64,000 nt of DNA from Membranipora membranacea (taxonomy: Eukaryota; Bryozoa; Gymnolaemata; Cheilostomatida; Membraniporidae): positions 7,633,001-7,697,000 of the forward strand of contig OU612066.1 in the NCBI GenBank assembly GCA_914767715.1. Direction: 5' to 3'. This document shows positions 1-13,300 of the stretch, piece after piece. The notes beneath the pieces were generated by a model that worked only from the letters and a program-made list of their open reading frames with translations, made no database searches and was not told the DNA's origin. The position numbers were made by a program, and so were the translations under genes. The number at the start of each line of letters is the position of its first letter. The stretch's first letter is position 1.

Positions 1-404
1 TTCAGTTTATGTTTCATTTGATCCATCAAATCTCACCTTCGTTTCACAAAATAGGGACAAAGCAGAGGGGTTTGCCTAGGACTAGGAATAACTCATCTGA
101 ATGCGAATGAGATTATTTTACACTCAAATATCAAGCATAAATCATTCGAACACCATTTTTTCGATTACCATTTTCTTCATCTCGATCCAATTTTTTTTTT
201 TCTCGATAGTTGATTTTGAAAAATACACTCATCGAATGAAAGTCATTCCAATAAAGTTTTTTAAAAAATCCTACCTATATCCAGTTTTCAGTGTCACCAG
301 TCAACAAGCCATTACCACAAATGCCCTGATTATGGCAATTATTAATATAGACAATAAACCATACCTTCCAATCATTTTGAAAGCATAGAAACTAGGGTAC
401 TTAC

Positions 405-1357
405 ATCGCCTATATAATATGGATGGCCATTTGGGCACTCTGAAAAATAAAAACATGAATTAGTTCATCCAGCGGAAATCATTTCAGAATTCGGAGCGAG
501 CAGACCTTGGCTCGACAGAACGTTTCAGACTAAAGTTTATGGTGGAAGACAACACTGGCACAACTCAAGAGAGTTTGTAATTGAAATAATTAAAATTTTC
601 AAATTTAACATTTATTTATAACATCTAAATTTAGAAGGAGTACATCATTACGCATCAAACGCCAAAATTTAACTTCTGTGGTTGTCTACCACTTTAAGTA
701 CATAAGCACATGTCTATTTCTTTTTTTAACATAAGAAAAATGCCAAGTTCTCATACTTGAGCTATTCAGACTGAAATATCAATGAATCATGAAACTTATT
801 TGGCCTTGCAGACACCTGAATGACTTTGAGTCAGAGATTTTAAAAAAATCTGTGTTCCATAATCAAAAGCTTCTTTTATCAATTGAAAGACATTTCGAAG
901 AAATTTTTCGTTTTTTGCATTGAGATACAGCGGTCTCAATAGTTCATATGCTCAAATGTTGCCTGGGTTGATGGTGGAACCACATTGGTGGGGATGTGGT
1001 TGGTAAAATAAAATGACAATACAATCAATTCGGGCAATGTTTTAGCACTTAAATCACAGTTTCAATGAAGTTCCTACCATAAGCCACAGGGTTCTCTCCC
1101 TGCCTTTGAAGAGCCCTCCTGATATTTTCTGCCTGTGCTTCGTATTGATCATCGACCATGGTGGGTAGGAAGTGATTGGCAGCTTGTAGAGGTTGGTTGA
1201 TCAGCTCAGAGAGAGGGTTAAGGTCACCCATAGGAGTGTTGTTACTCAAACAATCTAATAAGCTGAGTACAAGCATTGTTAGATTGATCCCTCGGGCAGA
1301 GCTAACATCCATCTCTTTTGGTAGTCCACCATCCCTAAGTAACATGCCCAGCATATC
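405..1357 (-). CDS. RNF213: RNF213-like exons leading into the RZ finger; gene continues off the left edge
   Basis: Exon 1078-1357 encodes MLGMLLRDGGLPKEMDVSSA and NHFLPTMVDDQYEAQAENIR, matching the FLPTM stretch just before the RZ finger. Exon 405-439 (35 bp) encodes CPNGHPYYIGD with AG and GT sites on both sides. The single leftover base of the first exon plus two bases of the second make a Glu codon, so the phase agrees. This is the start of the RZ-type zinc finger, the ligase element of RNF213. Its remaining Cys residues and the C-terminal domain lie beyond position 1. Reading through the donor at 1077 gives a stop at 1049-1051, which is intronic. Confidence 0.9.
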
Positions 1358-4300
1358 CTACAAAGGACCAGGTTTTCTTCAGAGCAATAGATTGAAGACT
1401 GGATGTACTTTTTGCACTGATTGAGTCCTCAAACTGGTGTTCAGACCTCATTATCTTGGTAGTTATTAGTGATTATCAGCGCGAAGCTAGATGATGCAGA
1501 GCAGATGACATGCCATTTTTCTTTTTCAGAACATCATTGCTCGGGCATAAATGTCATACACATTGACGAATGCTTGCCTAGTTTTTGTGGTTTTCAACAT
1601 TGCTGGCGTAGGAGTCATCGGTAGTAGCGAACTATTTTTTTTAAATATGGGTTTTAATTATTTATGAAAAATTCCTATCATAATCTGAATTCATATATGA
1701 GAGAGTAAACGAGTCAAGTGAACTCCATTTATGCGACTCTGCTTTACAAAGTGGGCACAAAAGGGAGTACATTTGTTCTGAAGCGAACGACAAGCTGCAT
1801 AGAAAACACCCTATAATGGTATTTGGTACTAGTCAATTTGATTCTTCTTCTCCATATAGAACGGACCACTGGAACAAATAAAATAGATCCAGTCCTATAA
1901 ACAGATCGCGTTTGTATTCAGTCTATGTTAAATATACTGTAGGCTATGGCTATTTCTGAAGAAATTCCGCCCTTGCATGACTTGGTGAATTTATGATATA
2001 ACTTAAGTAGAATATTCCATATCAGTAAACTTTACTAATTTAATCTAGATATATATACTATGAATGCTTTTACTTCACGCATTGCGCTGTTTAACAAGTT
2101 TTAATCTCTTTTTTTTTAAGTAGTCAGATGAAGCAATTATTGTTCAATCAAAAATACAAATGCAATCCTACAACCATCCAGTATTACCTACAACAATACA
2201 TCAATCGCCTTTTGCTGTGTCAGATATGTTCCCTTATCCATTCATTACCATGGCCCATTTCTGACATGTCATGTTTTGAAAGATTAGGAAGCAGGTGCCT
2301 AGAAATAAAATGTGTTTCTTAAATAATTAAGCAGCTTCCTAAAAACTTAGGAGGCTTGATAAAGTTAACATGTGGCTGCCTAAAAATATATTGGGTTTCC
2401 TAAATAATCGGGCAGCTACTTAAAAACAAAATAGACTGTAAAATTAGCATTATACTGTACAGATATCTTACCTGTTGTTTGCCTTGGAGTTGCTTGTCCA
2501 AGCGCTCCTGCAGCCCATTTGTGACATTTTGTTTCACTGGATTCTTTTTTACAAAAGTTCTAGTGACTCGAGAAAATATGATCTCCAGTAACAGCCAGTA
2601 AGAACTGCAAGCCTGTTGGGAAAAAATTTGATTCATGAATTTCACATTATGCTTTTGAAACATTAATGCACAATAATCAAGTACACTTTCACCTGCAATG
2701 ATGGTAATATACAAATTGCTCTTTCATATGACCACAAAAACATAAAACACAGCCCTATTCAACTCTTTTGTTCTCACTTATTAGAAATTGGGTCATGAGA
2801 ACTGCGACTTTGTCGGAGATAAGGAATTCCAGTTACTTGATTTGAATTGTTCAGAATTTCACAAATCGCAACAAAAAGTAGTTGCGTTGAAACTGAGTTC
2901 CTGAGTGCCTGTTGTTAGGTTCAGGAAGACAAGCACCACTGCCAAACTTTACTTGACGTTTTGGACAGCGGTTGGCAATTGGCATGCGTGACAGACCTCT
3001 TGTGCAGAAATCAGAGGGATTGGTGTACTTAGTGAATGAATACACTAAATAGTGTAAGTGTCCGTAGACACCTGTACACAACAATATACCTACTGTCCTG
3101 GTACTGGCCCAATTCTGTGTGCATGTGTGTTGATAGCATTGTCTTGGATTCCTTACTTGTTTTATCACAACCCTCCAAAAGCAACAATCTTAATACCATA
3201 AGGTTGCGTATTGTAGCCCCGGGGCTTGCTACCGGACAGACTTTAGCCATGGCGCGCCAGCAAACCCACTGTCAATGAACCATATTTTTTAGATGCCCGG
3301 GCAATATAATTAACCAGAAATGTGCACACTATATTTTTCATACTGATGCTCTCCTACCACACTGCAAAGACCTGAAAACAGCCCGCAGTTGTCCTTTCAA
3401 CTTCTTCAAAACAAAACAATAGGACAGATTTCTGTCTGCCATAAGAATTACCATCGACTGGTGGCCAAGAACAATAATGCTGTTTGGTTGATTATTTGTC
3501 AGATCGTTTCTAACTTGATGGCCTATTTTAGACAGTTGTATCGAGTCAAACGACCTGAGCTCGACCTCGTCAAAACATTGAGCTCAACAATTTTAGATAG
3601 AGAGATAGATAGTTTCAAAGAGAGATTGTCAATCAAAATTAGATATATGTAGTAGTGGCTATTAGCTAGTTAGCACCAAGTTAGTAGGTTCACTCATTAG
3701 CCACCTGGCACTAGCACTTGGAAACGATGGACATGTTATAACCACGATATGCTTGATTAAGGATTAACCACTAAACACTCATGGACATTACTCACACGGC
3801 TACAATATGCAGCCTTACGGTATATATACTTATAATGCAAATTAAATTGTTCTGAACAGAATATACATGCCATAAACAGCTGGTTAACAGCATTAGTGAA
3901 TGAATCCTGGTTCGCTTCCATATCAATCAGTGCATCAATAGCAGTCTTGGCAACTCTGTATTCCTGGCCCCCATATACAGCCAAAACATCTGGTACAACA
4001 AAGGATTTCAGGTCTTCCTTCATATCAGCGGGTATTATGTAGTTGTAGGGTGTATTCATCAAGTCTTTGAGGAAACTGACACCATAGACAGCATGAAGTT
4101 GGCGGACAGCATAGTACCTAAATGGTAAGCATCACACAGATAATCGCTTTTCTTTCCTTACATTGATTTTGTATAAAAAAAACCAATAAATGCATATATC
4201 ATGTCATAAATGGATCCTAATGAGTGGGTATGGAAAATATACAGATCAGAGGTTTCCTCTATGTGACTGAGAAGATGGCAGTACCACAAATTTACATAGT

Positions 4301-7300
4301 AGCGAAGTTAAAAGAGTACACCAAACTGCTTGTTGATTGACTCTAAATAGGAGGTCAAATGATAACCAACCCAAATTTATTGGCTGCACATGCAAAAAAA
4401 CGAGAGTACACAACCACTTCAATACCATGTACAACAGTAGAATAAGTAGAATGACATAAATATATAATTGAATTCACATAAATTTTTACCCAGGTTGAGG
4501 GTTGCCATTCTGTTCCGAGTTCTGTATGAACTGCTTGATAATAGCTTCAGTTTCTTTTAGCTCCTCAGTGAGTTGTTGAGGGATGGTGAGGTCTAGTTCT
4601 GTCATACCATAACTGATAAAACACTGTATCTCAGCTACACCAATAAGCATTTCAACAGGAGGCACATTCATTGCTTTGGTCATCAGCTTTATATCTTTTT
4701 CAGATAGAGTCACCTCATTAATAGACACAGATGGTAAATAGATATCCTGAAAATGGGAAACAAATATGGAACTTAGTATCATAACTAGTAGTAACATCCT
4801 GATTTGAGGATATGGCATATTTTGAAAAATTTCTGATTCTACATTCGGTATGGCCTCAATATTACTTATTGATATGTTATGAAATTTGGCACATGGTTTA
4901 CAAGATATCTTTGCACTGTTAACAATTGTTGCTGAAAATTTTGTGAAGGAAATCGAAAACGGAATCACCTAAAAATTGACTCACCTTTTGGCAATCCATT
5001 AGTAGAACCATTGTCTGTATTCTCCGCCTCTTGTCAGCACCCCAGTTTGCTAACATATCATTCAGGTGATCTTGTACACATTTGCTTTGGGTGCACTGCA
5101 TCAGTAACTTGAGAAGGAATGATCTAAGTACAGGTGTCGGGTCGACCACGTCAGCAGTGTTGTATAAACTGAACGCTCGAGTTCCAGCTCTGAACGTGAC
5201 ACACTGAAGAAGCCACTGTATGATATCATCATCAGGTTCCTCATCTGATCCAAACACAATCTCAGAGACAAAGACCATGAAGAACTTGTTTAGTCGCCTC
5301 CTCAAACTCTTCAGCTCATTGAGTTTGGATTCCCTGAGAACAGAAAGGAGTTGGTGTCTTGACACATAGGTGAACGGCCAAACTAGTGTATTATGGGCAA
5401 CAAGCTTCTGTTCTCTATGAGTTATAACTCACAAAAATGGGAGATATACTCATATTGACTTGAGAAATTTACCAGCTCAACATGCCACCCATTCACACTC
5501 CATGTTTGCAGAGTTCAGATTTAAGCTTTTTGCACATTGGCATGTCTAGTTATTCATGGGTGGTGGATATGGTGGTAATATCTAGTAATTTTTGCAGCTA
5601 AAAAATAGATACTGATTTGACATAAAATATCAAACATAGGGGTAGAGCAACTATATACATACTCAATTTGATCTTTAGCTGGGTTGTATGTGAATCCCTC
5701 CGGTATCTGACCACCACATGAGCCTTCAGGACAAAGCTTTACTTCTTTCACACAAGTGTCACAGATCATGTGATCACATGGCAGGCGTACAGGTGAGTGT
5801 AATGGTTCCTTACAAATAGGACATTGTCTCGGACAACCCCTGCGATGTTGAAAGAGAGGAACAATTTGAATCTTAAATAAGTTGTTTATGGTGCACCTTT
5901 CAAGTGAGAAAAGTTAGTTGAATGTTCAAGAAGATCACTCATCACAGCTATTTAAAACATTGAGGAATCGAAATGACACCAAAGGGTACATAAGTGAAAC
6001 GATAAATGCTCAACCAGCTAAATCCTGTCAATCAGAATGCATTTCTTATTATAGCTTAACTAATACATGTAAAGAAACTTCAATACATTCAAAAAAGCAA
6101 GAGTCACAAGAGTCACAATGTTAGCTGCTCACGGGTAAAGTTTCCTAACAGCATCAATAACCATCTCACGTAGCCACTGGACCACCTGATCAAATGCTAC
6201 GATATTTTGGAAGCAGTGTTCAGTAACTTTCTGAAAACACAAACGGAACAGATCAATTACACGACCTCACATATACTTCTTTTCGTTGACAGCATTATTC
6301 ATTGTAACAATAAAATCAGTGATACATATAATAACTGTTGTGAACTAGAAGTCCCATAGTTGGTCGTCTGAATATCAGTCAGATGACGTGCGTGCCAGCA
6401 TACCTCATGCTACAACTTACAGGATACTACAACTCATTATGTATTAATAATGTCATTATATTTTGATCTAACAAACCTTGATGAATTCTGATAGTTTGAA
6501 TGGTTTTCGCTTTTTTAGAACAGGCTCTGTTGGGATTATAACATGCTCCACAATCAATTTCTTCAGCAACAGTTTAGATCTGATCATTCTGTGGTGAGGA
6601 AGAAAGTTACTGCTTTAAGCGAAACAAAAATATACTACGCTAACTGCAACAAGAACAGTATATCAACCATTGCTCATGATCATTGAAAAGGGTAGTTAAC
6701 AGGTACATGTAGATAATTGAGGCAGCAAAAGAATAATAAGTCTACCAAGGTCAAGGTGAAGGTCAAGAATTACGGAGGTGAAATATCAGAACAGATCTCA
6801 CCTGCATTCAGTCACAATTTCCTCATGTTCTTCCTGTTGACCTAGAACTTTAGAGACTACATGCTTGGATTTATTCACCCTATCCACCCAAGTCTCAGGG
6901 TCAGTGATCTTGATATCTGAGAGGTGGCCCAACAGGCACCTCAGAGCAATGAGGTCACAGTCCTACAATATTGGTACAAAAATTACGTATCAAATAGAGT
7001 GCTATGTTATGAAGGGTATGGTAAGTCTTTTACTTGGAACTAGTCTCCTACTGAGTCAGTTAGCATTCCTCAAACTGCCTATCAGGAGTAGGATATAAAA
7101 TTGAAAACATGCAAATGAGTGTGTACAGGTAAAGCGGACTCAAGATCAATAACCTTGAAAAATTCTCATAAATCAGTCACTGTGCCCACAAAACTCACTA
7201 TGTCCTTATCTAAGACGAAGGAGTCTTTGACTTCAGTGGCAAGATTAGATCCGTCTTCATCTTTCCATGTCAGATTGAGGATAATGGATAAGTTGGAAAA

Positions 7301-10300
7301 CTTTTCCTTCATCTCCTCACAAGCTAGGTGTACGTGGACAATGTTGATGTTCTCAGTCTGCTTTCTTTGAAGATGACGCGTGATTGACATGCTCACTATC
7401 TGTGCAAAAAAGATAAAAAACATAGGTAATGGTGAGATCACAGTTCATAAGGCTGTCTTCAATTTGAAATGCTTGCAAAAAGCACCGGAGCGTACCTCAA
7501 TCCTCAACATTGCAAAACTTCAAAAGGTGAGTGGTAGCAAATTATAATTTATGCAATTTCATTGAAATAGGTACTATCTTACAAAGTGTTCATCTTCGGA
7601 GGAGCATGGATGATTCAAATATACGAAGTCCGTGATATAGTTGTCTAGTAGCTGTTGATGTAGGTTGTCATAGCGAGGACTATAAACCACTCTACCGATG
7701 GGTGATTGAGTCATGAATTGTCTTGACACAGTTTCAGCAACTTGGTCTGTAAAAGACGAATTCAGATATATTTACAAATGTTTCAATAGCTCATCATGTA
7801 ATCATCATCATCACTGAAATATCATTGGCGGCCAACCTGGACTGACTGATTATGATCTTGACCACTTACTTCGGGTTATTACTTACCAAGTCTGCAGTTT
7901 GTTCCGGATAATTCTTTGATGAGTTTGTCAATGGCAGACTTAGCCAGCCATGAGAAAGGAAACTGTGTGCTGAAATCTTGGCATCCATCCCCAACATGGC
8001 AGATTTTGAATGATTGTGCTAGCTTCTGGAATACACAAACAGGCAGCATGAACCAAACAAATCTGCTTAAAAAGCATTCACTGAAAATGAGAGGCAATCT
8101 GAGGGAATACGTTGAAGACAGAAACTTATTCAGTTAACGAAATTCATGTGCAATTTATCAGAAAAATTTGTTTGATATTGTTAACTTGGCAATGAAGAAG
8201 ATGCTCTTGGGTGAATTTTTATAATGTGACACGGAAGGCATGTAACACCAAACTCAGCTTTTTAATATATTCTAAAACATAATAAATAAATCGAGTTGAT
8301 ACTGTCCATCACATACCACGGTTGGTAGATCCCAGTGGAGTCCTAGCTCATGGCAGTGGTCAAATATCTCCAACCATATTTCGGTTAAAGGACCATTATC
8401 ATCTATCAAAGCAAGGTTTTTTCTTACATCAATAAATGAGATTACAGCTGCTAGACCCGGAACAAAAGCTCTTTCTAATGAGTCTTCTAAGGCATGTCTA
8501 CAAGTAAAAATAACTCGATTCTCAACTTTTCACCATTATCGGACCTGACTAAAGGTTAACACAATCAATTAAATATCTAGGAGAATTTATCAAGATCTAA
8601 ATCAATTAATAACTGCGATTTATAGCAATTAGTTCTAGTTTTCTATCCTTTTCTCTCTTCGTTAGAAGAACATCATAGCCTTGTGATGCGGCCACTGAGA
8701 CTTAGGCTAAGAACATCTAAATAATCTGTAAAAGCGCAGCATGTCGACTATATCTTGATGCAAAATACCAGATTTCAGTACTCAGTACATTGCTCCGGGG
8801 ACTAACCTCATTGTCTCAGATTGTTTCATATTGCTGGCTTTAGCTGCATCAGCCTTGACCCAGTGTGACTGTGCGTTTTCTTCTTGCTTCTCGAGTAGGG
8901 CGCAAACATGTTTCACAAATATCTCTCTGAAATCTAAGTTTTGAAAAGGATTATAATATTACAACACAAAAAATGAGTCATGATCAGTCAGTTAGCCTTG
9001 TTACCATAAAGTCCTATATAGATCAGGTGTGTTCATAGCTAGGACCAAATACAGTTAATTATACAATGCTCTATGAACTATAGACCAAATGCGCATGTAG
9101 GCAGAACCTTTTTATTATCGCTATCTATACACATGCCTCTCAAAATCTTCAGACTGAGACTGAGTCTCGATTAGTATCAAGATTCTTCACATTTCAGAAG
9201 TGCATGAGGCCTTCTGCCAAATCATAATTGCATAAACATGAAATATTACAGAAATGTGTATACAATACTCATATGCGATTATGTGCGCCATAATAAAGTT
9301 TATTTATAAGTTTACCTCGATTTTTCTCGAGAATCTTCTTGATTAAACTCGAGCGGTCATATTGGCTGTCTGCGATTATAACTGACAAGGCAGTTGGCAC
9401 ACACTGACTTATAAAAGGCAGCATATCATTAAAAATCTGTTCTTCATTCTCCTCTCTTCTCTGGCCTTGCTCAGAATGCCGAATGCTTACACAATGACCA
9501 GGAGCAGAGCTTGGTATAGCCGGTTCAGCAGAGGGTGTTTGATCCATTTCCACATCAGGGTATTCATCATCCTATTGAAACAGGTTTACATGATAGATTT
9601 ATAGTTTTCAACGGAAATAAGCATTACTAAATTCCACAATGATTTATTGTATCATTACTGTGATCAGTCACTTTATGTTTGGCCTATGTTAAACCTCACA
9701 ACAAGACAACATACTGCAATTGTTGCCTTGCTGCTGTTTTCTTCTCCCTCTAAGGGAGGCATATCATCATCTTCATCATCTTCCATCTTCTCTGCCTCAG
9801 TCTGTTTGTTTTGCCCATTGCCACTATCCAACATTTCTACATCCGAAGCCAACACTGCAACTGGAGCATCCATCACGCCACCATCAGCTATCATTTCTAT
9901 GTCCCTTTCCTCATCATCATTCTGCATCTCTTGTATTGAATGTTCTTCCTGGTCTTTCTGAGGCAGCAACATGGCTAATACCTGGCTCGGTGTGAGATCC
10001 ATACACTTGCTGAGAGACGGAATTTTTATCTCAGGAGAGCGAGGGTCATCAATGTGTACACACTTCCATTTCCCTCCTGTCGAGAATATTATAAACATTT
10101 TACGGCAAGCCCAGCGTGCAGAAGAGGTGAGGAAAACCTTAACGCTTTGTGAACAATTACATCATTACTATCAATGCGCTCTATATTGCGAGGTGTAAGG
10201 ATCTGGAATCAGTCAAAGATTGTGACCTACCTTGATAGCCAGTAAAGTTACGACCTCTTGGTAAGTTAAGTAGCAGTAGAGTATGTACTTGGCCAACTGC

Positions 10301-13300
10301 AATCTCTTTCTCACGCTGCAGGATAAATCTGACTGAATCCAAAAGTTCTGTATTCTCATCAGCAGCTTCGCATTGTACAATAAGCAGCTTGGCAGGATAA
10401 TCACTTGGATTCACATAAAATGACCTGAAAATAAGAAATCCCATTATAAAACTGAACATTGCTGATTTCTCCTATTAAAACTTGTAATCCTATAGCAATG
10501 TACTCAATCCTATAATGACTCTACTTTAGCAACCATTCAATCAGCTCACCGTATGGAAGCAGTAAACTGGTCTTCTTTGCGGAAATCTTTGAGATATAAA
10601 TCAAGCACATCTACTTGTTGGGCGTTCAAACTCTGCTCCAGATCGTCCATATCCCGTTTACTCATCAGCTCAGCAAACGAAGTCACCTAACAATAGAGAA
10701 AACATAAATTCAAATTCAACGTTCTGATGGACTATATTTTTGAAATAGCAATGATCGATAAGAATCATCAGATATGCACTTCTCTACCTCTTTACTCTAA
10801 TGTGACAGACTGCTGAAATCAAGTTGGGTTCTTAGATAGACAAGAGTGGATACGGAATGTGGCAAAATAACGTGAGCATCTCATCAACTTATGCTAAGAG
10901 ATGTTTCAAAAACAAGATGTAAAAATAATCTGATAAAAATGACTGATCAGAATTTCCCTGTAATTTTGACATTAGACCTTTACCTTGGCCTTGACCCCTT
11001 TGGCATATAATATTTTACCTGCTCAAATTGAAACGTAGATGAGATAAAATCTCACCTTGGAGACTGGCCTGTCACTGTGCTTTATGGTTAAGTATTACTT
11101 TTGTGCATTGCCTTTAGTAACAGTTACTGTCTGAGTTGAGTTCAATGTCATCAAAGTTAAAAAGAAGGGAAGTTGTTTCACCTGTATGAATAGTGACTGA
11201 TCGGCACACACAGAGAACTCATTCTCTAGGTACTGTAGTAGTGTATCATGATACTGGCGATGTAGATATATCTCCTGAATTGCTTTGGACTCATGTGCTA
11301 GTTCTGTCTTATCAAGCCTCATCACAGACTCTCCCGTGGCGCAAAGCAGCATGTGAAACTTAGATCTCTCATACACCTAAGAGAAGATCAAGTTGCAACA
11401 GTATTATGTTATCCATTGACATAAGGATTGAAAAGTAACTCACAAGAATGTGTTATGCCACCATGATAGTCAGATCAAATATCTGGTTTATGGCAGACGC
11501 ATGTGGGTCTCAAACCCAGGTCTATTGGCAGGCCGCTAACATCGTACCACGAGGTCCAACTGCCAGAGTGGGTAGACAATATAGCGCAGTGGTAGCGGCG
11601 TTGCCTGGACCTGGGTTCAAGATCCACTTAGACCCATAACATTTTGATCATCATCTTATCTGTGTTACCACTAGTAATTAGATAATAATAATATAATAAG
11701 TATGTGTGGGTGATTGCATGCTGGTTCCAAATGCCGATTCAAGGTCATCACCTCACTATTAGGATTCTATCAGTGGAATTATTAGTATAAGATATTCATA
11801 ATAAGTATGATGCGAGACCATAACTTCTACAAAATTAGGATTCTAATGCTGGAAATCGCTCACATGATAGAATAGAATATGGAGAATAAAATGTGATACA
11901 AAATAGCAGCCTCAAAGTAAGTAATTAAGGTACCTGTTGCCAAAGCTGTTCATCAAACGGCGCTAATTGTGGTGGCTCAGATTTGACATCACAAGTGCCT
12001 TGTCTAACAGCCAGAGCTGTAGTCTCTGAGCTGTATCCAATAAATGATGTCTCTCTGGTAGAGTTCTCAAAGTACTGCCTATATGAAAATCAGAAATCAG
12101 AATCACATTTTGCTCAATGTTATCTCTCATCTCCTGCTTCACATGAATGTCTGTTCGTTGGGGACGGTATAATGTAGCAATGCAGTATTTTCAATATTTT
12201 TTTCCATTGTGTTTCAGAAATTCATATTTGACTAAATTCCAAATTCTTTCAAAATCTGGGTGTATATTCACTGTATATCATGAATTCAGACATCATTATT
12301 GACTCCAAACTGTATCTAACCCATATATAATAAGGATCAGTAAAACCTGGTTTGCACGTCAGAAACAAATTGAAGAAGCTAACGCCAGACAATAATGACC
12401 TGTTCTGAAGAGACACAGTATCAACAATCCACTCAAAGTCTGCTGCGATCTCCGTGTCACAGTGATCCACATCACACATCACTTCATCCCCATCTTCCAA
12501 CTCATACAGAGCTTGCTGAAGTTTCTCCTTGCAGCAGGGACCAACATAGTGTCGCCTACATGGCAGTGTGTATGGTTTGTCTAGTGTCTCATGGCACATG
12601 TCACACTCCGCGGGACAAATCTTTTGCCTAAAAATCAAGAGAACAGCATAAGTTAATTTGAAACCGATGTCAATTCAATCGTAACACTGTTATTCTACAG
12701 TTCAACTTCTACCAAGAGGCTTCACAAATATAAAGGAAAAGCCATAGTTGTCACAATTTTCAAAAGAGATTTCAATGAACATATATATGGCACATACTGT
12801 CTCTGAGGTTTTACAAATAGCCTCGTCCATTCCTCCAGCTTTCTCTTGATTTCTTTTTGCTCCTCAGACAATAGCGATGTAGCTGAGACGTAATGCTTCT
12901 CAAGACGATTGATGAGTGGAATCGGAAATTCAGAGAGCACTTTATTTTTGTCAGCTATCACCACCAGTCTATAATCATGAAACAAATTTTGAACATTTTA
13001 AAACTTCTCAAAGGCAGCTACTAGTTGCACAACCTTGTCTGACTGATTTACAGCATTTTCAGGATTTTGACTGGCAATACCTAGTTAACCAACGCCGAAT
13101 CCTTGCTAAACTACATTGCTGACAGAATTGAGAGAACTCAGTAGAGCAAATGAGCAAGCAAAAACTGTGAAACTGCAAAAGAACTCAATGAAGCACAATG
13201 AATGTGAAGGACCTTGCGAAATCAGTTTTTTATTATTTACCTGAAATTCTCATTAACAAATGTCTTCACCCTGTGTGTTCCAAGCCCAAGATCCACAAAC

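Noticed and set aside
101-388. Plus-strand 95-codon ORF
   Set aside because: Phe/Ile-rich translation of AT-rich DNA with no motif, lying next to an RNF213-like exon on the other strand.
1049-1077. Open frame ending at TAA 1049-1051 as the C-terminus of the RNF213-like protein
   Set aside because: A good GT donor at 1077 precedes it, and the next exon at 405-439 (CPNGHPYYIGD) fits in phase and family order. The 1049-1077 stretch is intronic read-through.
2851-3278. Overlapping ORFs on both strands
   Set aside because: They lie wholly in an intron, have no recognisable domain, and mutually overlap in different frames.
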